From Heliocidaris erythrogramma (lineage: Eukaryota > Echinodermata > Echinoidea > Camarodonta > Echinometridae), in the NCBI GenBank assembly GCA_025617745.1, contig CM046873.1:31753101-31817100 (forward strand): a stretch of DNA of 64,000 nucleotides. Direction: 5' to 3'. The notes under the pieces were generated by a model. That model worked only from the letters and a program-made list of their open reading frames with translations, was not told the DNA's origin and did no database searches. A program made the position numbers and the translations under genes. Every line of letters starts with the position of its first letter. The first letter of the stretch is position 1. Of the stretch, positions 1 through 11,539 are shown one piece after another.

Positions 1-160
1 CAACAACCTGCGTTAGGGAGATAAGAGCCATCTGACAAATAAGCTAGAAGCCCAAGAGATATGATATAGAAAAGCATACAATAATCCATTGCATCTGTTG
101 CCAAGGAAACTGTTCATGGACATTCAGATTTAAATCTATCCACACAAATAATACCATTTA
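1..160. other. No feature recognised
   Basis: AT-rich sequence with no open frame, repeat or motif I can name. It ends at the TA dinucleotide flanking the small transposon that starts at 161. Confidence 0.4.
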
Positions 161-350
161 CAGTGAAACCTGTCTATAAAGACCGCTCAAGGGAGACAAG
201 AAAAGCAGTCTTTATGAGCAGGTGGTCTTTATGTACAGGTTCCTTTAATACATGTTTCAATGAGAAACACTTTTCAAGTGAAACAAAAATTATGGTCTTT
301 ATAGACAGGTGATCTTTCTATACAGGTGGTCGCTAAAGCAGGTTTGACTG
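161..350. mobile_element. 190-bp MITE with TA-flanked inverted ends (family A)
   Basis: The ends are inverted copies (CAGTGAAACCTG at the left, CAGGTTTGACTG at the right), and a TA dinucleotide lies directly outside each end, as expected for Tc1/mariner-type insertion. The interior repeats short variants of 'tctttatagacaggtggtc'. There is no coding capacity, so it would depend on a transposase encoded elsewhere. A clear relative lies at 60,830-61,135 and a degraded one may lie at 3,238-3,394. Confidence 0.7.
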
Positions 351-885
351 TACTTATTTATGGATGTGAAATGCTATCAGATCAAATGACTTCTTTTGCT
401 TGTACACACTGTATTCTTCTCACCTGCGTAAAATGTACTTTCTATCACCCCTACAGGCCTCTAGCTATGAATCTATCACGGTGAGGGTAGTGGGTCACAT
501 ACTGCTCTCTTATACAAGGCTAGCAAAATTACAGGTATCCCATTGGCGGTCCATTCCTCCAGATGATTCACCTGTGTAATTTATCATCAATTGCCCCTTA
601 GGGCCTCGTGTCGTTATCGGGTCAATCGTATGGGTTGGCCGAGGTGTCAAGATCCTGATTTGTATTTTACTTGGACAGGTATACCCCTCTGATGTGTTGC
701 TTTCTTAATTTCCCAACTTGAACCATCTTCGATCAGTATCTGTTTACATATGGCTTGGGTAGCGTTACAGATTAACCTAAATTAGTGGGCTTCGTAGTGT
801 TTTCTAATGATTTTTTTTGGGTCACGTTGTACCTAGCACACCTGAGTGATTTGCCGCACATGCCCCCATATGGCCTCTCCGCATC
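351..885. other. No gene; nothing recognised
   Basis: Mixed-composition DNA with no credible coding frame. A stretch around 600-680 has a few CpGs but no motif that supports a function. Confidence 0.35.
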
Positions 886-1139
886 TCTTGCTTGGCACAG
901 ATCGCAGGTCATCCTTTTGTTATTGATGCATTCCGAGGAAATACAGAGATTCCACCCATCTCATTCATAGTATGATTGGCCCAGTGCGAATGGGGCCTTA
1001 AGAAGGGAATCTTCTTGCTTGGTACAGATTGTGGGTCATTCTTTTGTTATTAATGCATTCTGAGGAAATACAGAGATTCTACTCATCTTGTTCATACTAT
1101 TATCGGCCGAGTGCGAATGAGGCCTTGGGAAGGGATGAT
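886..1139. repeat. Direct tandem duplication, ~127-bp unit, two copies
   Basis: The segment starting 'tcttgcttggcacagat' at 886 recurs at 1,013 as 'tcttgcttggtacagat'. It can be followed for about 125 bp through the shared blocks 'ttttgttatt', 'gaggaaatacagagattc' and 'agtgcgaatg'. The copies differ at scattered positions, so the duplication is not recent. No coding function is apparent. Confidence 0.7.
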
Positions 1140-1429
1140 TTCATTATCTAAAAGTAAAGTGGTGATTGACTTTAGGAGTAATGGATTGGTATTTTAGAAG
1201 TATTCTTTATTATTTAAAGGTGACACAATTGTTACTTCTCTTTGAAAATAATCTTCGAGCTATCAGGGTCTTTAATAGTCCCAGTATTCACCAGTTTTTC
1301 AATTGTTTATTCTTTTTATTCCACATCAAAATCATCATTTTGATCAGCCAAGCTTGCCTAGTACCTCCTAGTACCTCCTTGGATCAACAGAGTGCTAGTA
1401 TTGTAAATCAAATATTACTAGTGACTTTC

Positions 1430-1467
1430 CCCCTCTCCCTTTCCCTTTCTCTTTGTCTTTATTTCAC

Positions 1468-1501
<34 letters not shown>

Positions 1502-1560
1502 ATTTCTCTCTTTCAATCTCCCTCTCTTTCCTTCTCCTCCCCACTCATTCTGTCTACCCT
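1430..1560 (+). repeat. Pyrimidine tract with C12 run and (CT)n
   Basis: C/T-only low-complexity sequence containing a run of 12 C at 1,467-1,478 and a following (CT)n stretch. The open frame running through it is a by-product of this composition. Confidence 0.85.
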
Positions 1561-2012
1561 CCTTCAACAACCCGTCTTAAAAGCAATTGCTTATTTTTAG
1601 TAAAACCAAGATACAAGGGATATTAGCATTAGAAATGGAAAAGAAATGAAAATAGATGGAGATACAAAGTAAAAGTTGGAAAAAATAAGGACAAAACAAT
1701 GATGTTGAAATGAATACACAGACAATTAGAAGTACATACATGTATATTCTAAAAAGTGAAACATATATCTAATCTCTACCTGAACTGAAAAGTGACCTGT
1801 TCCAGTTGCACACTGATTGGGAAACTGTTCGGACTTCTTAAAGTAGTACACTGATGATTTTAAATATTGGCTTAATACTTATTATTGCATAGATGGCATA
1901 AATTAAACAAGGTTATCCAAATTTAAAGCTTGGAAACATTTGAATTAATGATTATTATCAATTATAAAACGGTAAAATACAGCCCCCGATATAGCAGCTG
2001 AAAAGCTCCTTG
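1561..2012. other. No gene; AT-rich
   Basis: AT-rich sequence with no recognised repeat or coding signal. Confidence 0.35.
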
Positions 2013-2590
2013 AACGCTGCTGAGATGTGTGACGACACAAGAGGGGCGAGTCCTGTCTAAGCAGACGATGTCCCATAACATTATACACATTTTTCAGTGC
2101 CTGTTTTGTCATCTCCTCTTCACTTATTTCTCTTACTTGACTAGCGTCAGTCTTAATGTTAGTCTGTTGCCTCACTCTTAACTTCGTGTATGGTATTATT
2201 TTGATGAAAAATGCAGCGTTAAAAAAATAAAGGAATCAGTCACTTGTAAACAAAATAAGACGCCATTGTATTTTCAGCTGCTTGCACCGCGGCATGTTCG
2301 GCGTTTCAAGAGGGAACGAATACCATCCAGCTATTATTCGCAGGGCTTTTCAATTTGAAAATGGGGTTTATTTCATTGATCATTGACCCTTCTCCTGTGT
2401 ATTTACAATCAAACGGTTTTAGTTATCAGAATCAGTTCACTTTCCCTTTTCGAATGGTGTGAAATAAGGTCATGTTTAAATGTACCAAACTCTTTATAAT
2501 TTGATAAATAATTGCATTGCAATTATGTTCATTCATTATAGGACGTCGTCTGCTTAAGCAGGATCGATCCCTCGTATGACGACATCAAAA
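2013..2590. repeat. Imperfect inverted pair, ~60-80 bp arms, ~450-bp spacer
   Basis: The left arm (about 2,013-2,076, core 'ctaagcagacgatgtccc') is the reverse complement of the right arm (about 2,533-2,590, core 'gacgtcgtctgcttaagcag') with roughly 75-80% identity. Matching includes the outer 'gacgacacaag' and 'gtatgacgac' blocks. The arrangement resembles an old inverted-repeat transposon, but I see no clean target duplication. A short minus-strand frame overlapping the left arm has no family resemblance I can name. Confidence 0.5.
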
Positions 2591-3237
2591 CATCGCTATA
2601 TTTCTGGCGAATCCTCGGATATTCCACATGCTGAGAAGAGCTTTTATTTATGTTGTTTTTATAATCATCATATACGCAGTTGACATAAAACTTATACGAT
2701 TGCCATCTGTAAGCTTCCCAATTTCTAGTGATACATTAATTGCCATATTTGTGATTTTCTTGAGTGTTCTACTTTAAGTATTTTGATCGTGGTTTGAAAC
2801 CCTGAATTATTTATTGTTATACCTCTCAGCTCCCCTGTATAGTATATGCATGACACACTTTCTCCAAGGTCGCGAGTTCCCTGATCAGAGGAGTGTGTTA
2901 ACTCTATCAGGAGCAAAGTCAACAACACTATGTACAAAGTGAATAGTATTTTAGTCTTGTGGTAACGAGAGGGTTAACTCCTTCGGCCCCAGAATTTGTT
3001 TTGACTTCAAGAGAAGGTTGAGTTCCGGGAAAGGTGAAAAATAACTTGTGAGCTTTCTCATTTCTTTTTAAATGTCAGTTTGGAAGAACATCACAGTAGA
3101 AATGTCCCCTAAACAGGATTACTCTTCAAATGCTGTTGTATTAGAAATATGATGAGAAATAAAACTACTGTTTTACCCATTCATTGACAACAATGATTGT
3201 GTAATGCATGTTGGCAGGTACTCCACATTAATTGGTT
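2591..3237. other. No gene; nothing recognised
   Basis: AT-rich sequence with short non-conserved frames only. Confidence 0.35.
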
Positions 3238-3394
3238 ATTGTAACCCATGCAAAGAATTAGTGGCCATTTTAGACAGGTGGCCCTTCTAGACAAGTTCTA
3301 CAACACATACTTCTTCCGAGAAGGAGACAGGGCAGGTGACCTTGATTGGCTTGTGTCCTTCACAGATAGCTAGCCACTAAGACATGTTTGGGTG
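3238..3394. mobile_element. Possible degraded family-A MITE
   Basis: The left part ('gtggccattttagacaggtggccc') and the right end ('ccactaagacatgtttggg') resemble the internal and terminal motifs of the family-A element at 161-350. Both ends are eroded, so the boundaries are approximate. Confidence 0.3.
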
Positions 3395-3906
3395 TATGGT
3401 ATCTACCTAAGATGTGAAGATAGTGCTTCATTGAGTTGCTTACTGTGTCTCAGTATATGTGCAGGAGTCTTTGCATGTAGGCAGTCCAGTGAGCATTATG
3501 CGCAGGCTTTCAGATTTCTTTTCCCAAAATGGGAAGAAAGAAACATTGTTTTGCTTTCATATTTGACTGTCGAGATATGAGATCGCTGATCATCGATCAG
3601 CAGTTTTTGTAAATCCTTTACTGTGTTAGTTATATTTTGGAATGTATGTTAGGTGGAATCAGTTGAACCCTCTTGCAAGTAGTTAAAAACCAAAGACAAT
3701 TTTAATATCCTATTGCAGTTGCCTATGACTGGATTGTTTAAGAGAGATTCCAGTGTTCTAAAATTGTAATTAGCATCTTGCTTGCTGAATGTACTTGATC
3801 ATTGACATATTTTATAGCATACATGTATTTGCAACCATGTTGTTTTGGTGTTATGATGTAAGTGTAGCTCTGACTCGGACTGGTTAAAACTTTGCTTCAT
3901 TAAACT
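3395..3906. other. No gene; nothing recognised
   Basis: AT-rich DNA with no supportable feature. Confidence 0.35.
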
Positions 3907-4803
3907 AGAATTACGCTCAAAAATAAAGACGATAGTGTTCAAAGGTGTTATTAATTCCTACTTGTTAGACTATATGGCTTCGCGTCAAAATATACGAGAT
4001 CGATACGAATCAAATTTTTCTGAGCAAAATTTACCATCTGCTAGCAATATGTATCGTCTGCTAGCAGCACATGGGGGCTGCCATTTTGTTTATGTGTACA
4101 AGAAGATTTTCTTAATCCAAATGCTCAATTGCCTTTTTCAAAATTAAAAACACATTTGAGATTAAAAATATAGAATAGATATGTCAATTTATTTTTAAAC
4201 TGAAGATTTCCTTATATATTTCTGTTGAAAATCGATATTCGCTCAATAGAAATCTATTTTCTCGATACTGGACGTATGGGACGGAGCAAATTAATTCAAA
4301 TTTTATGGATGCTTCTTCCCTGAGCATCTATAGCGGCAAACTATGCATTCACCTGCTTTCGGATAATGGACTTGAAAAGTCAGAATGCATGCTGCATATA
4401 TTATGTTCTGCTCTGTTTGGCAAACCCAAGAAAATAGATTTTTGTTAAGCAAAACCAGACAATTTAAAAGTATCATAAAGATTTAATTTTTTATAATACA
4501 TGTAAACACCCACTTTATATTTTCCGTCACATATGGGATTTTAGGTAATGAAGAAAATCAATTTAGGATTTGGATTCAAAATATCTTCCTGACTGGAACA
4601 TTTCTCAATGGTTCATGTACAACTCCAAATCAGCAAGAAAATGGCAGCCCCCATGTAAATGAGTAGGAGACGATACTGGGTGTTGGAATATCTTTATTTA
4701 TACCCTTTTCTGATATCACGATTTAGGCCAATAAGTAGGAATATATTACACCTTCCAATATAAGTAAATTGGTCATCAGGGCTTAATTCTTCTTTAAACT
4801 ACT
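3907..4803. mobile_element. Foldback-like element with long imperfect inverted arms (~0.9 kb)
   Basis: The two halves are inverted relatives. 'aaggtgttattaattcctact' near 3,940 pairs with 'gtaggaatatattacacctt' near 4,736-4,757. 'tatcgtctgctagcag' plus 'catgggggctgccatttt' (4,031-4,088) pairs with 'aaaatggcagcccccatg' and 'gacgatac' (4,639-4,677). 'aatccaaatgctcaattg' (4,115-4,132) pairs with a partner near 4,560-4,580. Each arm is roughly 230 bp at ~70-75% identity with an unpaired AT-rich middle. The outer ends (TTAAACTAGAATTA and TAATTCTTCTTTAAA) are also inverted. No transposase is present. Confidence 0.6.
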
Positions 4804-4999
4804 TGTCCAGTTTGAAAAGCCTTTTAAAGATTTAAGATTTTTAAAGAAAGGTGAGGTACTAGCAAGTAGCAAATTCGCCCTCTACCAGCAGCAACATCTC
4901 AATGTTTCAGTTTGAAGTGACTTCCGTCTGTGACTTTGAGATGGGGGAAGGCATCCTGCTACCGGTTTTTCTTTTGAATGGAGACGGGATGTCGCCATG
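4804..4999. other. No gene; nothing recognised
   Basis: Short unique-looking sequence before the purine-rich strand. Confidence 0.35.
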
Positions 5000-6110
5000 T
5001 TGGACGTAAATAGCAATTAATGAGGGTGAGAAAGACAAAGCCTGGAAGGGATAAGGCTCAATGGCGCCGAGGAGTTTGGAGAGACTCTCCAGACTCGAGG
5101 AGAAGAACGAGAGAGGCACGAGAGAGGCACGAGAGATGGAGGGGTGAGAACGGATCGGTGGGAGAAACGGGTAGGAATAAAAGGGGTACAGAATGGGATC
5201 TTGAGAGAACAAGAAGGGAAGGGGAAATGTTGGGAGGAGAGGGGGAAAGTAGAAGAGGAACAAAATGAACGAAAGAGGGGAGGACGGATACTGATAAGGC
5301 GTTGAAAGGGGATTATTGGGGTAAGGAGGGACGAAGGGGCGAGGCGATGTGGAATTGAGAAAGGGCAAAAAAGGAAAGCAATGGGAGAGCAAATGGTGTG
5401 AAAAGACCAATTTCTGAAGTAATATGGGGTAGAGAGGATAGGGGTGGGGGTTGTCATGGGAACAAGAGTTGGATAGGGGAGATGCATCTGAGAGAGAGAA
5501 ATGAATGAGAGTATTGACAGAGAGAGAAAGAATGAGTAAGATAGTGAGGGGTGGAGATGAGAAGGGATCAATGGAAGAGGGGTAACAAATAAAAGGGGTC
5601 GTTGTGAGAACTAGCAGGGAGGGGAGATATGGGGATGAGAGAGGGCCAGATGGGAGAGGAACGAGAGAAGGACGAGAGGGTTGTGAAGGGATGATGGAAG
5701 GAAAAAGAAGGGGAGGGGTAGAAATTCTTTTCCCAACAATCTCATTCACAACAAGAAGATCGTTGTTGGGAACAAGAAAGCATGACACTTTGAAGGGGTA
5801 TAGAACCAAGATGGTTGGAGATGGATGGAAATGGATGTATGAATGTGAGAAGTAAGAATATAGAGGATGAACATTGGTGTGAAGTCAGCTGTAAGAAGGA
5901 TACTGGGTGGAATAGACAAGTTAGAACTTGTTGGGCAGTAGGAGGACAGGAGAGGAATAAGAGAGAATGGGGTCTCAATGGTTATACATCAAAGGGGTAC
6001 AAATAGAGGTAAAGATACCCAAAAGAAACTGAGAAAGGGGTATGGAGGCATGGGGGTGGAGAGGGGGTAAGCAGATGGGAAAAAAGGGGGGAGTTACACA
6101 AGAATTATGC
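5000..6110 (+). repeat. 1.1-kb purine-rich (G+A) strand asymmetry
   Basis: The + strand is overwhelmingly G and A, with irregular variants of 'gagaggaacgagagaagg' and 'gggaggggagata'. No fixed period is visible. The composition removes stop codons from the minus strand and creates a Pro/Ser/Leu-rich frame of 300 codons there, which I do not accept as a gene. Confidence 0.75.
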
Positions 6111-6776
6111 AAGGAGAGCAGGACAGAAGCTTTGAGAGACTGTGCAGGAAGAGAGAGGTACAGATTTGTGAGGGAGGGTGGCTGTGGAGCGCCAAAAGGG
6201 GGTTAATTCTATGGTAAAGCATATAGGGCATAAGGTAACACTGTTCTGATTCTTGGAGGAAAGGTTATAATAGTGGGTACCTTTAGGAGCAGTGGAATCT
6301 CGACATCTATATTTCACAAAGACCATGAACACGTACAATAGCTCAACCAATCAACTTGGACCTGATACTTCACCTTCTGTATGGACAACAGCGTCTGTTC
6401 TCTCAGTATTTAATTTTGAATGATACCCTCCTGACATTCCCTCCAATCATGATCCTCATTCATGATTTAACATCCCTCAACATTCGTGAGTAACTCTGAC
6501 TGATCGTAGCTGGGGGTTCTGTGGAATGAGCAATATCGCTTGTGCCTTCCTGTCAGCGTCTATCTGACTCAGTTAACTTAAACCTTACCCTTCAGAGAAT
6601 CCTGTTCAAGAAAAATTGCTTACGGTTAGTTTTCTCTTTATTTTAGTCAAACATAAAATCACTTGTTTCACTCCATCTGACTTTTTGATTTTGTTTTAGC
6701 TAGGTCCCAAACTGAACAGAAACAGCGAATGCACATTGCTTGGGAAATCTTACCCCCTGGAATGTTGAACATTTCG
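6111..6776. other. No gene; nothing recognised
   Basis: Ordinary AT-rich sequence leading up to the left end of the DIRS element. The last bases before the insertion are 'acatttcg'. Confidence 0.35.
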
Positions 6777-6946
6777 ATTTACTGCAATAAATCATATATA
6801 CCTACCTATTATGCCTGTAGTCTTGACTACGGGACCCCTTCGAGAATTTAACACACATGAGTCACAATATTGTGCGCACCCCCCGTAATCCTATTGTCCC
6901 CTTCGCCACTCACGCGCGTCAACACACTACGGCCATCTTCCTCTTT
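6777..6946 (+). repeat. DIRS left inverted terminal repeat
   Basis: From about 6,797 onward this is the exact reverse complement of the right terminal repeat for about 140 bp. The outermost ~25 bp are unique to the left end and are mirrored only in the internal complementary region, as expected for DIRS1-type elements. Confidence 0.92.
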
Positions 6947-7825
6947 CTTGCTCGCCCCCGACGAGATAGGACGTATAGTCACAGCGCTCCTGAAATCAGG
7001 TCGTATAGTATCTTTTAGGTGCGCTTTTTCGCACATTTAAAGCACTTTTAGGTACCTATATTCGCTTAGATTATAGTACTTTGTGTTTTAGTAGTCACTC
7101 TTGCCGATTGCAAGGGATTTTTGTTTCCCTTTCTTGGCATTTATTTTTCTCTTTCACGGTCAGCCCCACGTAGATATTTCTGTGTGTTTGCGGGTGTTTC
7201 CGTTTGTCACCGAGCCTTTGGGTTCGGTGTTTGTTCTTACGGTTTTTTGGCTGTGAAAATTCTTTTTGTGCGTATCTCCCAAATAAAATTTACCCTTATT
7301 TTACTGCATTCAGTTGAAGTATTTCTTATTTTGGAAAGTATACTTTATTGTCTGTTTTATTGCAGTGGTTTGGATTCGGAAGAAGAAGCAGCTAGGTCAA
7401 GGAGACCTGCTTTTTCCGAAGAGTCGTCTAGCAAGACGACTCGGCCTTCCAGAACTCTCCCGAGTACTTCGGTACATGGGGGAGGGAGGAGGGCTAAGGG
7501 TAAGTTGCCTAGTGGTGTTTCCTTGCGGAGTTTGCCAGTCTCGTAGCTTGCGGCTTCGGGACGGGTGGCGTTAACTGAGTCGGGATTGTCAACTCCGAAG
7601 CCCGTGGTTTCGGGGTGGGTGGCGTCAGATTCTAGTGGTTTGGATATCTAACGATTCCAATCCCCCGGTCGCTGAGACCAGAGGGGGGAGGCGGTTGTTT
7701 CCCGTACGGTAGCGTTCACTCGCTCTGATCCGTTAGGGGAGACGCGCCCCACTACTGCAGGGCAACCCACGGGCTTAGTCCATGTTGGTCTGGGTTCTCA
7801 AACCCTAGCCCCCGGCAAACGCCAT

Positions 7826-9240
7826 ATGGGGGAACGAGTACTTCCTGGGCTGTCTACATTGCCAGCTAATGGGAATGCTCGAGCTAACAATTATGGACGC
7901 TCTTCGGAGCAACAGGTGTTTTCACCTGAGTGCGTGACTACTAGTGCTCCCCTATTGCCGCTTTCTAGCGGTCCAATAGCGGGTTCACACGCCTTTAGTA
8001 GTCATCGGGCACATACCGAGACATCTCGGTCTGCCCCCGCACTGGGAGCTTTTAGCTCCCAACCCATGGCTACTGCATCTTCTTGCTTAGCCAATATGGG
8101 TGATTTGGGCGATTCTCTAGGCTTACGCCATGAGCGCTCCAATCCCTTTATGGGAAGTGAACGTCCCTCCGCGGAGGGATCGGTTCGTGTTTCCGAAGCG
8201 GCTTCGGAGATCCGAACGAATCCGATTAAGCGTTCTAAGAAAAGGGTTTCGGCTACGACTCTTGTCGAGCCAGCCAAGAAAAAGGCCAAGAAGAAGGCAA
8301 AAAGTGGCAAGGCTTTGCCGGCCTCTTGCCCGTCTGGCCTGGCTAACCCAGCTAGCTCCTCTCAAGCTGACATGTTCAGCATGATGCGGGCTTTTGCTCA
8401 GAATCAGGGTTGGTCCTTTGTACCGGCTACTTCAACCCTGACTTCTGTCCCTATTCAGGGGTCTGACTTTTTACTAATCAGCCTTTTGTGTTTGATTCGT
8501 CTTTGTCTGAGTCGGTTTCGCATGTGCCTCCTATTCCCGCGGCCCTTGGGGCGCCGCCGGGCGAGGAGACTTTCGTTGAACCATGCGGGGCTCTGCCTGC
8601 TGAGTCCTTTGTTGGCGTTCCTTTGCTGGGTCATCCCGGTCCGCCCTTGCACTGGGCGCCTTGGCGCCCGGCCCATGGCTGTTGCATCTTCTTGCTCAGC
8701 AGATATGGGTAATTGGTGCGCGTCTTTGGGTTCAATACCCTCAGCGCACTTCTCCCATAAAGGGAGGTGAGCGTCCCTCAGCGGAGGGTTCGGTTCGTGT
8801 TCCCGAAGGGCTTCGGGGATCCGAACGAAACCGAATAAACGCTCTGATAAGCGGGTTTCGTCTTAGGCTCTTTTTGGGCCAATCAGAAGCCTAGGGAAGG
8901 GGCTAAAAGAGGCAAGGCTTTGCTTGCCTCTTGCCCATTGGGTTTAGCTAACCCTCCGGTCTCTCAAGCTGAGATGTTCGGTGTGAGATGGGCTTTGCCC
9001 AGACTCAGGGTTGGTCCCTTGTACCAGGCATCACATCCCCTGCTTTTGTCCCTCTTTTGGGTCGGACATCGAGACTAATTAGCCTTTTATGGTTTATTCT
9101 TCTTTGTCTGTGATGGGATCACATGCGCCTCCTATTCTCGCAGCCTCGGGGCTCCGTCGGGTGAGGAGGCTTATGGCGGTTCATGCGTGAATCCGACTGT
9201 TTCGGCCTTTGTTCGTGGTCCTTTGTCTTGATCATTTCAG
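7826..9240 (+). pseudogene. Gag-like region of the DIRS element (fossil)
   Basis: The first stretch is a Ser/Ala-rich region with a lysine/arginine cluster (KKKAKKKAKSGKA), in keeping with the poorly conserved first protein of DIRS elements. An internal direct duplication of about 606 bp covers much of the region: a block near 8,063-8,570 recurs near 8,672-9,170 at about 80% identity. The region is broken. Assignment rests on position and composition, because these proteins diverge quickly. Confidence 0.6.
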
Positions 9241-9899
9241 GCGGAACCAATTTTGGAGCCTCTCAAGCTTCGGTTTCCGAATCGCTGGGGCAGGCAGAGC
9301 CTTAGTCGCTCTCCCTTTGTGGGGTAGAAGCGATTGCTTTGTTCTAAACTTTCCCTGACTTTCAGTCAGCCCGCGCGCAGGGTTCGACTTTGCTTGGGTT
9401 CAGGCAGCGGGATTCCTCCGAGGGTATTTCTCTTGCGGAGGATTTCAAGCTGGATTATGGACGCATTGAAGCGGCGCTTCTTTTAAGCGTCATGTTTGGT
9501 TTGCAGTGGTCAGTTTTCCACTGCAGCTGCCTCGGTCATGTACCGTCGCAGAGTCTTGGTTCTTACGGCCCTTTGGGTTAAGGAGTCGGACATCGCACTG
9601 CTTCTCTCGGATGTTCCGTCTCGGGTCCTTTGCTTTTGGCGATGCGCGATAACAGGTCTCTGTCTTGTTTACATGCTCATCCTAAGTCGATGCGAGCCTC
9701 TGTCCGCGTCTCGTTTGGTGGCTGTCTTCGTTCCTTTCTCCCCGCTTGGGAGGCCATCTCCGGGGAAGCTTTTGTTCTCTTTGACGGACGAGACGGATTC
9801 TTCATAGATCTGTCCGCCCCGCTCCCCGGAGGGGCTATAGGAACTCGGTCACCTCACAGGCCCTAGCTCGTTCTCGTGCCTCATCAGAGATTGAATCTC

Positions 9900-11408
9900 T
9901 GTTGAATAAGTGGGCTATAGAAAGGGTAAGAGACTGGCTGTCTTTTTCCCTTTCTCCGACTTTTGTTATTCCCAAGCGCTCGGGAAAACTTCAGTACATT
10001 TTCGGATGGAGACTCTCGCCTCCATTCTCCTGTTGATCAAGAGGAAGGACTACGCGGTCTTGATAGTTTTCGAAGATGCGTATTTCCACTTTCCCATTCA
10101 TCGTGCTTCGCGCGATCTTCTGGGGTGTTTCCTTCCTCTCAGAGACTTATCGCTTTCGCACTCTTCCCTTCGGGCTGCGCCCAGTCCCTCGGGTTCTTAC
10201 TCGGGTTGTAGCCGTGCTGGCAGCCTCTCTGAGGCGACGCGGCCTTCGGCTATTTTTGCTACCTGGACGATTGGCTTCTCCTTGCGGAGTCGCGCGATCG
10301 TTTGTTGGACGAGACTCGTTTGCTCGTCTCTCTTACTCAAGACTTAGGTTTCCTAATAAATTGGGAAAAGTCAGAGTTAGTTCCCACTCGCAGCCCAGTT
10401 TTTCTGGGGGCGGTGTTAGACATAAGGAATCAGTTGGCTCGGCCCAGTCGAGACAGGATTCTCACCATTGTCTCTGCGGCTCGCAAGCTCTTGCTGGCCA
10501 GAAGAGTCTCGGCCAGACAGTGGCTTCAGTCTCTAGGTTATCTAGCCAGTCTAGTCGATGTTTTAGAGGACTGCCGGCTCCTCATGAGACCCTTTCAGAG
10601 ACATCTCCTCAGGTTCTTCAAGCCGGGAAAAGACTCTCTTTTGGTCTGGATTCCAGTACCAGTAAGGATCAAGTCTCTTCTCTCTTGTTGGACGAGCGAG
10701 GTGTTTCTCGCGCGAGGCAGGTCCTTCTCTGCCCCTCTTCCGTCGATATCGGTTTCGACGGACGCCTCTCGGTTGGGGTGGGGAGGACACTGCAACGGCA
10801 GCACGGTTGCGGGGGATTGGTCTCATCTTGGGACTCTTCCTCATTTCAATGTCCTGGAGTTTATGGCAGTTCTGTTGACCTTGCTCCATTTCAGAAGTCG
10901 ACTTCTCAGTCGTTCGGTTCTGATTCTCACGGACAATGTCACTGTGGCGGCATATATCAATCGGCAGGGAGGCACTCGTTCGGTTGCCCTGAATGCCCTA
11001 GCAACTCAGCTGTGGAGGTGGTGTCGTCGCATGGCAATCACACCCGTGGCCTCTTTCATCCCCGGTCGGGAAAACCTCATTGCGGATTTTCTGTCTCGGG
11101 GCAGGTATCTTCCATCGGAATGGACACTCCATCCGGAGGTATTTTGCCGCATTCGCAGTCGCCTAGGTCCACTGGAAGTGGATCTATTTGCGTCGGTGCT
11201 AAATCACCAGCTGCCGAAGTATTGCTCCCGTGTTCGCGATCAGGGAGCATGGGCTCTCGATGCTTTCTCCCTCAGCTGGGAGAACCTTCAGGGATTCGCC
11301 TTTCCTCCCTTCCAACTGATTCCGCGTGTCTTGCGGAAAATCAGGGAAGATCGGGTGCGGGTGCTCGTAATAGCTCCCTTTTGGCCCAGGAGGAATTGGT
11401 TTCCATAA
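9900..11408 (+). pseudogene. Reverse transcriptase / RNase H region of the DIRS element (fossil)
   Basis: The RNase H part is recognisable from STDASRLGWGGH and from TDNVTVAAYINRQGG, followed by the connecting segment typical of DIRS polyproteins (FIPGRENLIADFLSR). Upstream, RT-like segments such as TLPFGLRPVPRVLTR are visible. The region is broken, more heavily in the RT part than in the RNase H part. Confidence 0.88.
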
Positions 11409-11539
11409 CTTATGAGCCTCCTAAGGGCTCAACCGTTCGTTCTCCCGTTAAGAGCGGATCTGGTGTTACAGCCCCTATCGGGGATTCTTCACCACAGTCC
11501 GGAGTCTCTTCATTTGACTGCTTGGCCCCTGTCAGGGAA

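Noticed and set aside
1945-2175. 76-codon minus-strand frame as a small gene
   Set aside because: No ATG start, it overlaps an inverted-repeat arm, and there is no recognisable similarity. Kept only as part of the inverted-pair observation.
4907-5809. 300-codon minus-strand open frame, Pro/Ser/Leu-rich
   Set aside because: It lies exactly over the purine-rich tract. Stop codons are scarce there by composition, several overlapping frames are open, and no domain is visible.
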